This document shows positions 1-8,026 of a DNA stretch of 42,104 nt, piece after piece. The stretch is from an uncultured Oscillospiraceae bacterium (GTDB taxonomy: Bacteria; Bacillota; Clostridia; Oscillospirales; Ruminococcaceae). The position numbers were made by a program, and so were the translations under genes. Each line of letters opens with the position of its first letter. The stretch's first letter is position 1. The notes beneath the pieces are model-generated. The model was not told the DNA's origin. It did no database searches and worked only from the letters and a program-made list of their open reading frames with translations. The stretch spans positions 1 to 42,104 of the forward strand of contig CABUEI010000017.1 of assembly GCA_902490585.1 (NCBI GenBank). Direction: 5' to 3'.

Positions 1-579
1 AACATCGCATACAGCATTCAGAAGTTCTATATCAAAGCCTGTTTTCATTCCGTCTGTATCCATAGACGTGAGCAGAATTTCACCTGCGCCGAGCTCTTCG
101 GCTTTTTTCGCCCACTCGACAGCGTCTATGTTCATGTCGATTCTGCCGCCGTTTACAACTACCGTCCAGCTGTCGCCCTTTTTCTTTGCGTCAATTGCAA
201 CAACAACGCACTGACTGCCGAATATCTCGGCGGCATCGTGGATAAGCTGAGGGTTTCTTACAGCCGCAGAGTTTACCGAAACCTTATCCGCACCGCTTCT
301 GAGCAGTTCTCTGAAATCGTCAACGCTTGAAATTCCTCCGCCTACCGTCAGCGGCACGAATACACGCTGTGCTGTACGGCGAACTACGTCAACCATAGTG
401 CCTCTGCCCTCATGCGTAGCGGTTATGTCAAGGAAGCATATCTCATCAGCACCCTGTGCGTTGTACTCCTCGGCACATTCAACAGGGTCGCCGACTTCCT
501 TTATTCCTACAAAGTTGATTCCCTTTACCACCTTGCCGTCACGGACATCAAGGCAGGGTATAATTCTTTTTGCGAGCAT
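1..579 (-). CDS. hisF: Imidazole glycerol phosphate synthase cyclase subunit HisF, 3' end cut by window
   Basis: HisF uses the ammonia made by HisH to close the imidazole ring of histidine and releases the purine precursor AICAR. The start is ATG at 579; the product begins MLAKRIIPCLDVRDGKVVKG, the diagnostic HisF opening with the first catalytic Asp (D11) in CLDV. The frame stays open to base 1, giving 193 codons of a family that is usually about 250 residues, so the C-terminus lies outside the window. It follows hisA after 9 bases and is the last his gene visible; hisI/hisE would be expected further left but cannot be checked. The identity rests on the N-terminal motif and on operon position next to hisA and hisH. 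Confidence 0.96.
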   Translation of the reverse strand, partial: MLAKRIIPCLDVRDGKVVKGINFVGIKEVGDPVECAEEYNAQGADEICFLDITATHEGRGTMVDVVRRTAQRVFVPLTVGGGISSVDDFRELLRSGADKVSVNSAAVRNPQLIHDAAEIFGSQCVVVAIDAKKKGDSWTVVVNGGRIDMNIDAVEWAKKAEELGAGEILLTSMDTDGMKTGFDIELLNAVCDV

Positions 580-588
580 ATATTCTCC

Positions 589-1305
589 TTATTTTTGAGC
601 TTCCTGCAAAGCCTGCTTTAAATCAAGCGTTCCCTGATACAGCGACTTTCCGCATATTGTGCCGTAAAGTCCGAGCTTGCGGCAAGTGATAATATCATCA
701 ATTGTATGTACGCCGCCGCTTGCTATGATATTCGCACTGCAAGCCTTATTTATCTCGTCAAGCTGAACGGCATTCACACCGGACAGCGTTCCGTCCTTTG
801 AAATATCGGTAAAGATAATGTGCTTTACACCCTCGTCCGACATACGCTTTGCAAGCTCGGTGAAGTAAACGTCCGAGGTTTCAAGCCAGCCCTCAGTCGC
901 AACATAACCGTTCTTGGCGTCTATTCCTACCGCTATCCTGTCGCCGTATTCCTTTACGGCGTCCTTTACAAGCTGAGGATTCTTGACAGCCGCAGAGCCG
1001 ATTATAACTCTCGACACACCGCCCGAAAGGTACATTTCAACGGTGTCGAGGTTTCTTATGCCTCCGCCGACCTCTACTTTAAGCCTTGTATTTTTCGCTA
1101 CATCAAGGAATATCTCCTTGTTGGCTGTACTTGCGTCCTTTGCTCCGTCAAGGTCAACCATGTGAATCCACTGCGAGCCTGCCTGTTCAAAGCTCCTTGC
1201 CGTATCCATATAGTTTTCCGCTACCTTATGTGCAGTGCCGTAATCGCCTTTTACAAGGCGGACGCAGTTGCCGTCTTTAATATCAATCGCAGGTAAAATA
1301 ATCAT
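589..1305 (-). CDS. hisA: Phosphoribosylformimino-5-aminoimidazole carboxamide ribotide isomerase HisA
   Basis: HisA is the (beta/alpha)8-barrel isomerase that opens the ribose of ProFAR to give PRFAR, the substrate of HisH/HisF. The 238-residue product has the normal family length. It starts MIILPAIDIKDGNCVRL, with catalytic base D8, has the phosphate-binding stretch VGGGIR near residue 80, and carries the second catalytic Asp in VGIDAKNG (D129). A later phosphate loop, IASGGVHTIDD, is also present. The ATG overlaps the stop of the upstream zinc-ribbon gene as ATGA, so translation of the two is probably coupled. Nothing looks broken. Confidence 0.97.
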   Translation of the reverse strand: MIILPAIDIKDGNCVRLVKGDYGTAHKVAENYMDTARSFEQAGSQWIHMVDLDGAKDASTANKEIFLDVAKNTRLKVEVGGGIRNLDTVEMYLSGGVSRVIIGSAAVKNPQLVKDAVKEYGDRIAVGIDAKNGYVATEGWLETSDVYFTELAKRMSDEGVKHIIFTDISKDGTLSGVNAVQLDEINKACSANIIASGGVHTIDDIITCRKLGLYGTICGKSLYQGTLDLKQALQEAQK

Positions 1306-1520
1306 CCTATGAAAAATCCTCCGAAAACCATATTGCCATCCTGATTTTTAGCGGCGTAAAGCTCGATTTTACCGCATTTCTCGCATACAAACGGCACTAC
1401 CGTGTAATCCTTGGGGAAATTGCAGCCGTCAGGAACTCTCACGGTAGCCCCCGAAAAGATTCCCGTCAGAAGCTCGCTTGCTATCATTGTACCGCCGCAT
1501 TGGCAGGTTTTACTGTCCAT
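1302..1520 (-). CDS. Small zinc-ribbon protein inside the his operon
   Basis: This 72-residue protein has an N-terminal CQCGG pair (C6, C8 from the chosen start) and a later CEKCGK knuckle, a likely four-Cys zinc ribbon. The C-terminus is a short hydrophobic/aromatic tail (FGGFFIG). I chose ATG at 1520 because GGGAGA lies 7 bases upstream; a TTG two codons earlier would sit almost on the ribosome-binding site. It overlaps hisA by 4 bases (ATGA). Small proteins of this layout are common in Clostridia and mostly uncharacterised; nothing in the sequence ties it to histidine synthesis beyond position. Base composition resembles the his genes rather than the AT-rich gene just upstream. Confidence 0.75.
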   Translation of the reverse strand: MDSKTCQCGGTMIASELLTGIFSGATVRVPDGCNFPKDYTVVPFVCEKCGKIELYAAKNQDGNMVFGGFFIG

Positions 1521-1547
1521 AAACAAATCTCCCTCAATATTTAAAAC

Positions 1548-2222
1548 TTATATACCCATTATTTGTTTCTTCTTTGTATCGAATTCTTCTTGGGTAATAA
1601 TACCAGCATCAAGTAATTCTTTTAACTTCTTTAATGCTTCTATTTGCTCATCCAATGAACCAACAGATTTAGCATTGTCTGCTTCATTTACTGAACAATC
1701 TTGATTATTTTGCAATTGCATCAAAGAAGGTTTTGTTTCTTCTTGAGTTGTATTTGTTTTACGAATGCCACCTAAAACAGTTCCAACAACACCATTTTCC
1801 ACAACACTTTTTATTGTTCCTATTGTGTTGATTCCTAATGTATCATCAACAATTCCTACTGCATTCTTTACTTTATCCGCACCTCGTACAGCCATCGTTT
1901 TTCCGGTTATTAACTCTGTAGCTGAATTAATAAACTTTTTCGCTTCATGTTTGCTTTCAAATGTTAATACTATTTCGCTATTAACTAAATATACTTCAAC
2001 ATCATATCCATTAAGTTTAATTTGAGGGATTCCGTTGTAAACCTTAATCTGATTAATCGAAAAAGCCTTAACCTCAACAACAGGTTTAGAAAACATTTTC
2101 TTTGTTTTCTGTATCAATACAATATTAAGATTTGTAAGCAAAAGCTCAACAGTTTTTTTCGCCAGTATTGCTTCTCCCTTGTAAAGTACAGACTCATTTG
2201 CTTGTAAATTGTAATTTTCCAT
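1548..2222 (-). CDS. PH-like plus SHOCT domain protein, AT-rich gene within the his operon
   Basis: The product is 224 residues. The first ~110 residues look like a bacterial PH/GRAM-type beta domain (NESVLYKGEAIL..., strand-rich, KKTVELLLTNLNIVLI). A low-complexity middle follows, with glycine-rich helix-like segments (ENGVVGTVLGGIRK). The C-terminal ~35 residues are a clear SHOCT domain: LDEQIEALKKLKELLDAGIITQEEFDTKK in outline. I chose ATG at 2222 because AGGAG lies 8 bases upstream; the in-frame ATG at 2228 is only 2 bases from it. SHOCT domains are short C-terminal oligomerisation or interaction modules on many unrelated proteins; no enzyme motif is visible. The gene is visibly richer in A and T than the his genes around it and has a 97-base gap upstream, suggesting acquisition by transfer. 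Function unknown. Confidence 0.8.
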   Translation of the reverse strand: MENYNLQANESVLYKGEAILAKKTVELLLTNLNIVLIQKTKKMFSKPVVEVKAFSINQIKVYNGIPQIKLNGYDVEVYLVNSEIVLTFESKHEAKKFINSATELITGKTMAVRGADKVKNAVGIVDDTLGINTIGTIKSVVENGVVGTVLGGIRKTNTTQEETKPSLMQLQNNQDCSVNEADNAKSVGSLDEQIEALKKLKELLDAGIITQEEFDTKKKQIMGI

Positions 2223-2319
2223 ATTCATTACTCCTATTTTTATTACCGCATATAGCGTTAAATATTTCAATATAGAATCTGTAAATCTCGCAAATTGCTA
2301 TATACGGGTATTATACGAA

Positions 2320-2919
2320 TTATAACAAAGTAAATTGTTTTAAAATACTCAGCCCCGTCTTTCCGCTTTTTTCCGGGTGGAACTGACAACCGTATACATT
2401 GCCGCTCATAACAAGCGCAGGCACTTTCATACCGTAGTCGCAGTATGCCGCAACATTCTTGCTGTCGGTCACAGCCGCATAAGAGTGTACAAAATATACA
2501 TAATCGCCGTCATTTACGCTTTCAAGCAGCTTGCACGGCTCGTTCTTTTCAAGTGAGTTCCAGCCGATATGCGGTATTACAAGGTTGTTTGCAGGGTGCA
2601 TAAGTTCCACCGTACCCGGTATAAGCCCAAGCCCCTCGGTTTCACCGAACTCGTAGCTCTTGTCAAACAGCATCTGCATACCAAGGCAGATACCCATAAG
2701 CGCTTTTTTCTTCGCCTGCTCTTTTATCACTTCGGTAAGCCCTGCCTCGTCAAGCATCTTCATAGCGTCGGGAAACGCTCCCACACCGGGCAGTATCAGC
2801 TTATCCGCCGAAATAATATCCTCGACCTTACTTGATATATTATTTTCCACACCGAGAAAGTTCAGTGCATTCTGCACACTGAACAGATTTCCTGCGCCGT
2901 AGTCGATTATAGTTATCAT
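2320..2919 (-). CDS. hisH: Imidazole glycerol phosphate synthase glutaminase subunit HisH
   Basis: HisH is the class I glutamine amidotransferase that feeds ammonia to HisF. The protein is 199 residues, normal for the family, and begins MITIIDYGAGNLFSVQNAL. The nucleophile is C78 in MGICLGMQ, and the His-Glu pair is H181/E183 in QFHPEKSG, so the triad is complete. The start overlaps the hisB stop as TAATG, implying coupled translation. Downstream, 97 bases separate it from the AT-rich SHOCT gene, while its partner hisF lies beyond two unrelated genes and hisA. Confidence 0.97.
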   Translation of the reverse strand: MITIIDYGAGNLFSVQNALNFLGVENNISSKVEDIISADKLILPGVGAFPDAMKMLDEAGLTEVIKEQAKKKALMGICLGMQMLFDKSYEFGETEGLGLIPGTVELMHPANNLVIPHIGWNSLEKNEPCKLLESVNDGDYVYFVHSYAAVTDSKNVAAYCDYGMKVPALVMSGNVYGCQFHPEKSGKTGLSILKQFTLL

Positions 2920-3494
2920 TATAAAGTTCCTTTCGTAGAAACTACAGAACCGTCCGAATTTTTCCTTACGGCTGTTTTAAGTGCATAAGCCACCGCCTTG
3001 AACATCGACTCGATCTTATGGTGATCGTTCTTGCCGTAGACGTTCTTGATATGAAGTGTAATTCCTGCATTGAAAGCAAACGCACGGAAAAATTCTTCCG
3101 TAAGGCAGTTATCGAACATACCCGTTCTGTCATCGGTAAATTCTGCGTCAAACACCAGATAGGGTCTGCCGCTTATGTCAACAGCACAGAATGAAAGAGC
3201 TTCGTCCATAGGAACGTATGCGCTTCCGAAACGCACAATGCCACTCTTGTCGCCGAGAGCTTCTGCCAGTGCCTTGCCAAGCACTATTCCGCAGTCCTCT
3301 ACCGTGTGGTGTCCGTCAACGTATAAATCTCCGTCACACTTGAGTTTTAAATCAAATCCGCCGTGAACGGTAAGTGCCGTCAGCATGTGGTCAAAAAATC
3401 CTATACCGCTGTCTATCTCGGCTTTTGAACTTCCGTAAACGTTAAGCTCTGCCTTTATATCGGTTTCCTTTGTCTTTCTTTCGATAACGCTCAT
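2919..3494 (-). CDS. hisB: Imidazoleglycerol-phosphate dehydratase HisB (monofunctional)
   Basis: This enzyme removes water from imidazole glycerol phosphate to give imidazole acetol phosphate, the substrate of HisC. At 191 residues it is the stand-alone dehydratase without the phosphatase domain of enterobacterial HisB. The two manganese-binding histidine motifs are both present: GHHTVEDCGI (residues 61-70) and NDHHKIESMFKA near residue 155. The FFDHMLTALTVHGG stretch at residues 33-46 is also characteristic. It lies 19 bases after hisC and overlaps hisH by one base. No deviations seen. Confidence 0.97.
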   Translation of the reverse strand: MSVIERKTKETDIKAELNVYGSSKAEIDSGIGFFDHMLTALTVHGGFDLKLKCDGDLYVDGHHTVEDCGIVLGKALAEALGDKSGIVRFGSAYVPMDEALSFCAVDISGRPYLVFDAEFTDDRTGMFDNCLTEEFFRAFAFNAGITLHIKNVYGKNDHHKIESMFKAVAYALKTAVRKNSDGSVVSTKGTL

Positions 3495-3513
3495 ATTCTT
3501 ATCCTTTCGGTAT

Positions 3514-4575
3514 TCAGCCGACTATAGCGGCGAGCTTTTCAAATACCTTATCCATATTTTCCTTAGTGCCGATCGTAATTCTCAGGTGATTATTTATCCT
3601 CGGCTTGTCCCAGTAGCGCACATATATCCCCTGCTCTTTGAGCTTTGTAAAAATCTCCTTTGCAGGTACGCTCTTATGTGAAGCAAAGATAAAGTTGCTC
3701 ATTGAGTCCGGGAAAGTGAAACCAAGCTCAGTAAGACGTTTCTTGCTGTATTCTCTCGTGTTGATGATTTCCTGTGTAGTCTTTTTGAAATAGTCCTCGT
3801 CCTCTACAGCCGCCGCACCGCCGATAATCGACAGCGGATTCATAGTATAGCTGTTTACCGAGAACTTGACATCACTGAGATACTTTATAAGCTTCTTACT
3901 GCCTATGGCAAAGCCTATTCTCATGCCTGCCATTGAGCGTGACTTTGAGAATGTCTGCACAACAAGCAGGTTTTCATACTTGTCTATAAGCGGCAGACAG
4001 CTTGTTCCGCCGAAATCAATATACGCTTCATCAATTACAACTACCGATGTGGGATTAGCCTTTAATATCTCTTCTATCGTATCAAGGCTTTCAAGTACGC
4101 CTGTCGGTGCGTTGGGGTTTGGGATAATTATACCACCGTTGTCACACTTGTAGTCATCGGGATCAATTGTAAAATCGTCCTTTAAAGGTACTGTACGGTA
4201 CGGTATTCTGTACAGTTCTGCCCATACGTCATAGAATGAATATGTAATGTCGGGGAAAAGAATTTCCTTGTCGGAATTGAAGAATGTAAGGAACGTCTGC
4301 GAGATTACATCGTCAGAGCCTACGCCTACAAACACCTGATCGCTGTCTACACCATAACGCTTTGCAAGTGCGTCAACAAGCAGTCCTGCTCTGGTATCGG
4401 GGTATAATCTCAGTGCGTCCTCGTTATATTCCTTTATAACCTTTTCAACCATAGGTGACGGCGGAAAAGGGTTTTCGTTAGTATTCAGCTTTATTACATT
4501 GTCCGTCTTGGGCTGTTCGCCGGGTGTGTACGGCTCAACCTTACGGACACGCTGTTCCCATGTTGAATAGTTCAT
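3514..4575 (-). CDS. hisC: Histidinol-phosphate aminotransferase HisC
   Basis: A PLP-dependent fold-type I aminotransferase that transfers the amino group of glutamate to imidazole acetol phosphate. The 353-residue protein has LNTNENPFPPSP near residue 30 (substrate recognition), NPNAPTG around residue 153, VIDEAYIDFGG around 180-190 and the PLP lysine K211 in TFSKSRSMAGMRIGFA. C-terminal R residues in NHLRITIGT would bind the substrate carboxylate or phosphate. Its ATG lies 3 bases after the hisD stop, so the two are tightly linked. Confidence 0.97.
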   Translation of the reverse strand: MNYSTWEQRVRKVEPYTPGEQPKTDNVIKLNTNENPFPPSPMVEKVIKEYNEDALRLYPDTRAGLLVDALAKRYGVDSDQVFVGVGSDDVISQTFLTFFNSDKEILFPDITYSFYDVWAELYRIPYRTVPLKDDFTIDPDDYKCDNGGIIIPNPNAPTGVLESLDTIEEILKANPTSVVVIDEAYIDFGGTSCLPLIDKYENLLVVQTFSKSRSMAGMRIGFAIGSKKLIKYLSDVKFSVNSYTMNPLSIIGGAAAVEDEDYFKKTTQEIINTREYSKKRLTELGFTFPDSMSNFIFASHKSVPAKEIFTKLKEQGIYVRYWDKPRINNHLRITIGTKENMDKVFEKLAAIVG

Positions 4576-4578
4576 TTC

Positions 4579-5865
4579 TCAGTCCTCAAATCTTACCGTG
4601 ATAGCGTTTGCGTGTGCTGTAAGTCTTTCACGATTTGCTATTCTTACAATATCCTCTTTAGCACCGAACAGCTTATCTCTTGTGTAGTAGATATAGCTTG
4701 ACTTCTTGATAAAGCTGTCAACAGAAAGCGGTGAGAAGAATCTTGCCGTACCGCTTGTGGGGAGAACGTGGTTAGGACCAGCATAATAGTCGCCGAGCGG
4801 CTCGGGAGCATATTCGCCGAGGAACAGAGAACCGCAGTTTGTCAGCTTTCCTATGTATTCAAGAGGATTTGCGGCAAGCACTTCAAGGTGTTCGGGAGCA
4901 ATTTCGTTTGCTATCTCGCAAGCCTTGTCCATATCGTCGCATATGATTATCGCACCGCAGTTATCAAGAGAGGTATTTATAATATCCTTTCTTGAAAGGT
5001 CTGCAACCTGTCTTTCGATTTCCTTTACTGTTTCATCTGCAACACGCTGACTTGTCGTTATAAGCACGGAGCTTGCAAGCTTGTCGTGTTCAGCCTGTGA
5101 CATAAGGTCTGCGGCGGCGTATTTCGGATTAGCGGTATCGTCTGCAACGATAAGAATTTCGCTCGGTCCTGCTATCATATCTATATCAACCGTTCCGTAG
5201 AGGAGCTTCTTTGCGGTTGCAACGAAGATATTTCCCGGACCTACTATCTTTGATACCTTGGGTATCTCTTCTGTGCCAAATGCCAGAGCCGCAATAGCCT
5301 GCGCACCGCCGCACATGAATATCTTGTCAACGCCGCACAGAGCCGCCGCTACAAGTATATCGCTATTCGGCGTACCGTTCTTCATAGGAGGAGTTACCAT
5401 AATAATCTCGCCTACGCCTGCAATCTTTGCAGGGATAGCGTTCATAAGAACAGACGAAGGATAAGCCGCCGTGCCGCCCGGAACATATAAGCCTACTCTG
5501 TCAAGACCCCTTACACGCTGACCTAAGATACAGCCGCTCTCGTCTGTCATCATATATCCGTTCTGCTTCTGACGGGTGTGGAATGCCGTGATGTTCTCCT
5601 GAGCGTTAAGCATTGAATTTACAAAGTCGGGGTCTGCGTTTGTAAGTGCGTCCTGTATAACATCATCGGGTACTCTGTAGTACTGCATATCGGGGCAGTC
5701 AAACTTTGCGGTATATTCCTTTACAGCCTCGTCGCCTCTTGCGGCAACATCGTCTATAATTGCTCTTACGGTCTTTTCAACCTCTGCGTTTACTTCACTG
5801 CTGCGCTTTTTCATACCTGCGAGGAATTCTTTTTCACTGCCGTCGGCTTTAATCATCTTTATCAT
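4579..5865 (-). CDS. hisD: Histidinol dehydrogenase HisD
   Basis: HisD performs the last two NAD-dependent oxidations from L-histidinol to histidine, using a bound zinc. The 428-residue protein is full length. Recognisable stretches are GLYVPGGTAAYPSSVLMNAIP, GGAQAIAALAFGT, KIVGPGNIFVATAK, the AGPSE motif, and MSQAEHDK (zinc ligands Gln and His), followed later by NHVLPTSGTARFFSPLSVDSF. The ATG at 5865 has AAAGGA about 10 bases upstream; a second in-frame ATG three codons in is less well placed. It follows hisG after 17 bases. Confidence 0.97.
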   Translation of the reverse strand: MIKMIKADGSEKEFLAGMKKRSSEVNAEVEKTVRAIIDDVAARGDEAVKEYTAKFDCPDMQYYRVPDDVIQDALTNADPDFVNSMLNAQENITAFHTRQKQNGYMMTDESGCILGQRVRGLDRVGLYVPGGTAAYPSSVLMNAIPAKIAGVGEIIMVTPPMKNGTPNSDILVAAALCGVDKIFMCGGAQAIAALAFGTEEIPKVSKIVGPGNIFVATAKKLLYGTVDIDMIAGPSEILIVADDTANPKYAAADLMSQAEHDKLASSVLITTSQRVADETVKEIERQVADLSRKDIINTSLDNCGAIIICDDMDKACEIANEIAPEHLEVLAANPLEYIGKLTNCGSLFLGEYAPEPLGDYYAGPNHVLPTSGTARFFSPLSVDSFIKKSSYIYYTRDKLFGAKEDIVRIANRERLTAHANAITVRFED

Positions 5866-5882
5866 CTTTTTAGCGTCCTTTC

Positions 5883-6515
5883 TTATATATTGCTTTCCAT
5901 TTTATTTACAAGCTCTTCAATGCTGTTCTTTTTAAGCTTCATGCTTACGGGATTTACTATAACACGGGCTGAAATAGGAGATACATATTCATATACCTCA
6001 AGTCCGTTTTCTTTAAGAGTTGTACCCGTTTCAACAATATCAACGATACCGTCCGACAGCTCAAGCAAGGGAGCAAGCTCTACAGAGCCCTCTATCTTGA
6101 CTATATCAACGTCCATAGCCTTTGATTCAAAAAATCTTCTTGTAATGTTGGGGTACTTTGTGGCGATTGTCTTTACGCCGCAACCCTCATAGAAGTTGTT
6201 GCCGACTTTGCCCGCAAGAGCAAATCTGCAGCGGCCGAATCCCAGATCGCATACCTCGAAAAATCTTCCGCCGTGCTCGTCAATCGTATCCTTGCCGACA
6301 ACGCCCAAGTCGCATACGCCGTGCTCGACATAAGTCAGCACATCGGCGGCTTTTGCAAGTACTACTTCAATATTGCTTCCGGGGATATCGAGTATAAGCC
6401 GTCTGCCCTTGTCACGAAGCTGTGAAACATCATATCCTATCTTATCGAAAAGGTTTACAGTGTCCTTTTCAAGTCTGCCCTTTGTAAGAGCGATTCTGAT
6501 TGTTTTCTTGTCCAT
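5883..6515 (-). CDS. hisG: ATP phosphoribosyltransferase catalytic subunit HisG, short form
   Basis: HisG condenses ATP with PRPP, the first committed step of histidine synthesis. At 210 residues this is the short form, which lacks the C-terminal regulatory ACT-like domain and works as a hetero-octamer with HisZ, encoded immediately upstream. Visible landmarks are the start RIALTKGRLEKDTVNLF, DLGVVGKDTIDEHGG, and the PRPP-binding loop GIVDIVETGTTLKENGLE near residues 155-170. The 16-base gap to hisZ fits co-expression at a fixed ratio. Confidence 0.97.
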   Translation of the reverse strand: MDKKTIRIALTKGRLEKDTVNLFDKIGYDVSQLRDKGRRLILDIPGSNIEVVLAKAADVLTYVEHGVCDLGVVGKDTIDEHGGRFFEVCDLGFGRCRFALAGKVGNNFYEGCGVKTIATKYPNITRRFFESKAMDVDIVKIEGSVELAPLLELSDGIVDIVETGTTLKENGLEVYEYVSPISARVIVNPVSMKLKKNSIEELVNKMESNI

Positions 6516-6531
6516 TTATGTATATCCCTTC

Positions 6532-7752
6532 TTACAGTGTCATTGTAACGGGCTGTTCGTTCTTTTCTTTATCTATTATATCTATTCTGCCGATTTTGTT
6601 AGCCTTAGCATATTCCATAGCCGCATCAAGCGTGGGGCAGGTGCTGAACTCCGCACTGATGCCCTTTGAAATAAGCTTTGTGCAGTGGCTGATACCGTCT
6701 ATCAGATCCTCGTCTGCGGCAAATACCAGAACCTCTGCGTGACGTGCCTTTGTGCTTCTGTTGCTTCTGAGGTTAGCCGCCGCAATAGCGTTTACGTTTA
6801 CAGCAAAGCCTACTGCGGGCATATCGTCTGCACCAAAACTTCCGATAAGCGTATCATATCTGCCGCCCGAAAGAACTGCCTGACCATATTCTTCGATATA
6901 TCCTCTGAACACGATGCCCGTATAATACTCAGCCTTGTTTACAAGACCTAAGTCAACTGTTATCTTGTCCTCAGCTTCAAGCTTTCTCAGTGCGTCAAAT
7001 GTTTCTTTAAGCTCTGTCAGTCTGTCGGAAAGTGCTGTGCCTGCGAACAGCTTTTCAGCCTTGTCAAATACCTCTGCGCCGCCGAACAGGTCGGGGAGCT
7101 GTAAAAGTATCTCGGAATATCTGTGGTTCTCGGGATCGCTGTCAACATTGTCCTTTATAAACTGTGTAAGGTCGGGGGTATTCTTTGACTCGATAAGGCT
7201 TCTTACAGTTTCCTCATCGTCTATATCAAGCTTTTCAAGAAGCAGTTTATAGAATGTGTTATCGCCTATTTCAAGACGAACATCATCGCTTGAGCAGGAG
7301 TTAAGCACCTGAGCCGCAAGGCTGAGAGCCTCAAGGTCGGAACGCTTTTCGTCGCCGCCGATTATTTCAACGCCGCTCTGCATGAACTCATCGTCCCTGC
7401 CTGCCATTTTAGGATTGCAACGGTAGATATTCTGTGAGCAGAATAATTTTAACGGGAACACACCGTCACGCAGTCTTGTCGCAACTATTCTTGCGATAGG
7501 CATTGTACTGTCGGGACGCATTACCATAAGTCTGCCCTTGCCGTCTGTCAGCTTGTACATATCTTCCTGACGGAAACTTCTTGTCTTGTTGTTGAATACA
7601 TCGTAAAATTCAAGTGCAGGGGTGATTACCTCGCTGTATCCGTGGGCGGTGAACACCGCTCTCAATTTGTCCTCTGCTTCCTTACGGGCTACACACTCGT
7701 CAAACAGCAGATCTCTTGTACCCTCGGGTGTAATAAGATCGTAGCTTTTCAT
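6532..7752 (-). CDS. hisZ: ATP phosphoribosyltransferase regulatory subunit HisZ
   Basis: HisZ is a catalytically dead relative of histidyl-tRNA synthetase that binds histidine and controls short-form HisG. The 406-residue protein opens with TPEGTRDLLFDECVARK, the aaRS-like motif-1 region, followed by the TYE-type stretch LMVMRPDSTMPIARIVATRL and the motif-2-like CSQNIYRCNP. VLSGGRYDTLIGSFG near residue 290 corresponds to aaRS motif 3. There is no anticodon-binding domain of normal HisRS character. It is the first gene of the operon, with the promoter about 110 bases upstream; the AAAGGA site is somewhat far (about 11 bases) from the ATG. Confidence 0.95.
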   Translation of the reverse strand: MKSYDLITPEGTRDLLFDECVARKEAEDKLRAVFTAHGYSEVITPALEFYDVFNNKTRSFRQEDMYKLTDGKGRLMVMRPDSTMPIARIVATRLRDGVFPLKLFCSQNIYRCNPKMAGRDDEFMQSGVEIIGGDEKRSDLEALSLAAQVLNSCSSDDVRLEIGDNTFYKLLLEKLDIDDEETVRSLIESKNTPDLTQFIKDNVDSDPENHRYSEILLQLPDLFGGAEVFDKAEKLFAGTALSDRLTELKETFDALRKLEAEDKITVDLGLVNKAEYYTGIVFRGYIEEYGQAVLSGGRYDTLIGSFGADDMPAVGFAVNVNAIAAANLRSNRSTKARHAEVLVFAADEDLIDGISHCTKLISKGISAEFSTCPTLDAAMEYAKANKIGRIDIIDKEKNEQPVTMTL

Positions 7753-7830
7753 CTATGGTTATTTCCTTTCATGCCTGTCGGCTTTGTTTACTTTTTATAT
7801 CGGTTACGTTATGTCAATCACGCCGACACT

Positions 7831-7868
7831 TTAGTGTGCTAACGTGTTATCACGATAATATGATAACA
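7831..7868. promoter_or_regulatory. Candidate repressor operators at the his promoter
   Basis: A perfect inverted repeat TGTTATCA (7845-7852), 8-base spacer, TGATAACA (7861-7868) covers the -10 box and the predicted start site. Just downstream lies a second short palindrome, TTAG-TGTG-CTAA (7831-7842), around +11 to +22. Either could be a repressor site. Histidine operons of Firmicutes are known to be controlled in some lineages by the TrpR-family regulator HisR/YerC, whose sites have CTAG-like half-sites, but the identity of the factor here is inference. No T-box leader was seen. Confidence 0.55.
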
Positions 7869-7888
7869 TATAAAACCGATTTTGTCAA
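7860..7888 (-). promoter_or_regulatory. Sigma-A promoter of the his operon
   Basis: On the minus strand TTGACA (7883-7888) and TATCAT (7860-7865) are separated by exactly 17 bases. Transcription should start near 7853, leaving a leader of about 100 nt before hisZ. The fit to the vegetative consensus is 11 of 12 bases. Confidence 0.85.
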
Positions 7889-7940
7889 TCCCCACAGTTA
7901 TATCGGGGAAATTTCGGCGTTTGTTACAAAAAGTTTTTGG

Positions 7941-7966
7941 GCTAGTATCAATTATTTGATACTAGC
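7941..7966. other. Perfect 10-bp stem-loop upstream of the his promoter
   Basis: GCTAGTATCA and TGATACTAGC form a perfect 10-bp stem around ATTATT. It contains the left copy of the 15-nt repeat found again at the end of murD. Next to it is the small palindrome CAAAAAGTTTTTG (7927-7939). No clean T-run follows on either strand, so it is not a standard terminator. Confidence 0.7.
7946..7960. repeat. Left copy of a 15-nt direct repeat flanking the hairpin array
   Basis: TATCAATTATTTGAT occurs here and again, in the same orientation, at 8395-8409. The intervening 434 bases hold the hairpin array. This copy is part of the perfect stem-loop at 7941-7966. Confidence 0.85.
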
Positions 7967-8026
7967 TAATTATAGTAAAGTTCAATTCTATAAAAATAGC
8001 ACAAATTCTCTAACCCTATCCCATTT

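Noticed and set aside
7753..7860. T-box or histidine riboswitch-like leader before hisZ
   Set aside because: The leader is only about 100 nt and no specifier stem, T-box sequence or terminator/antiterminator pair was seen.
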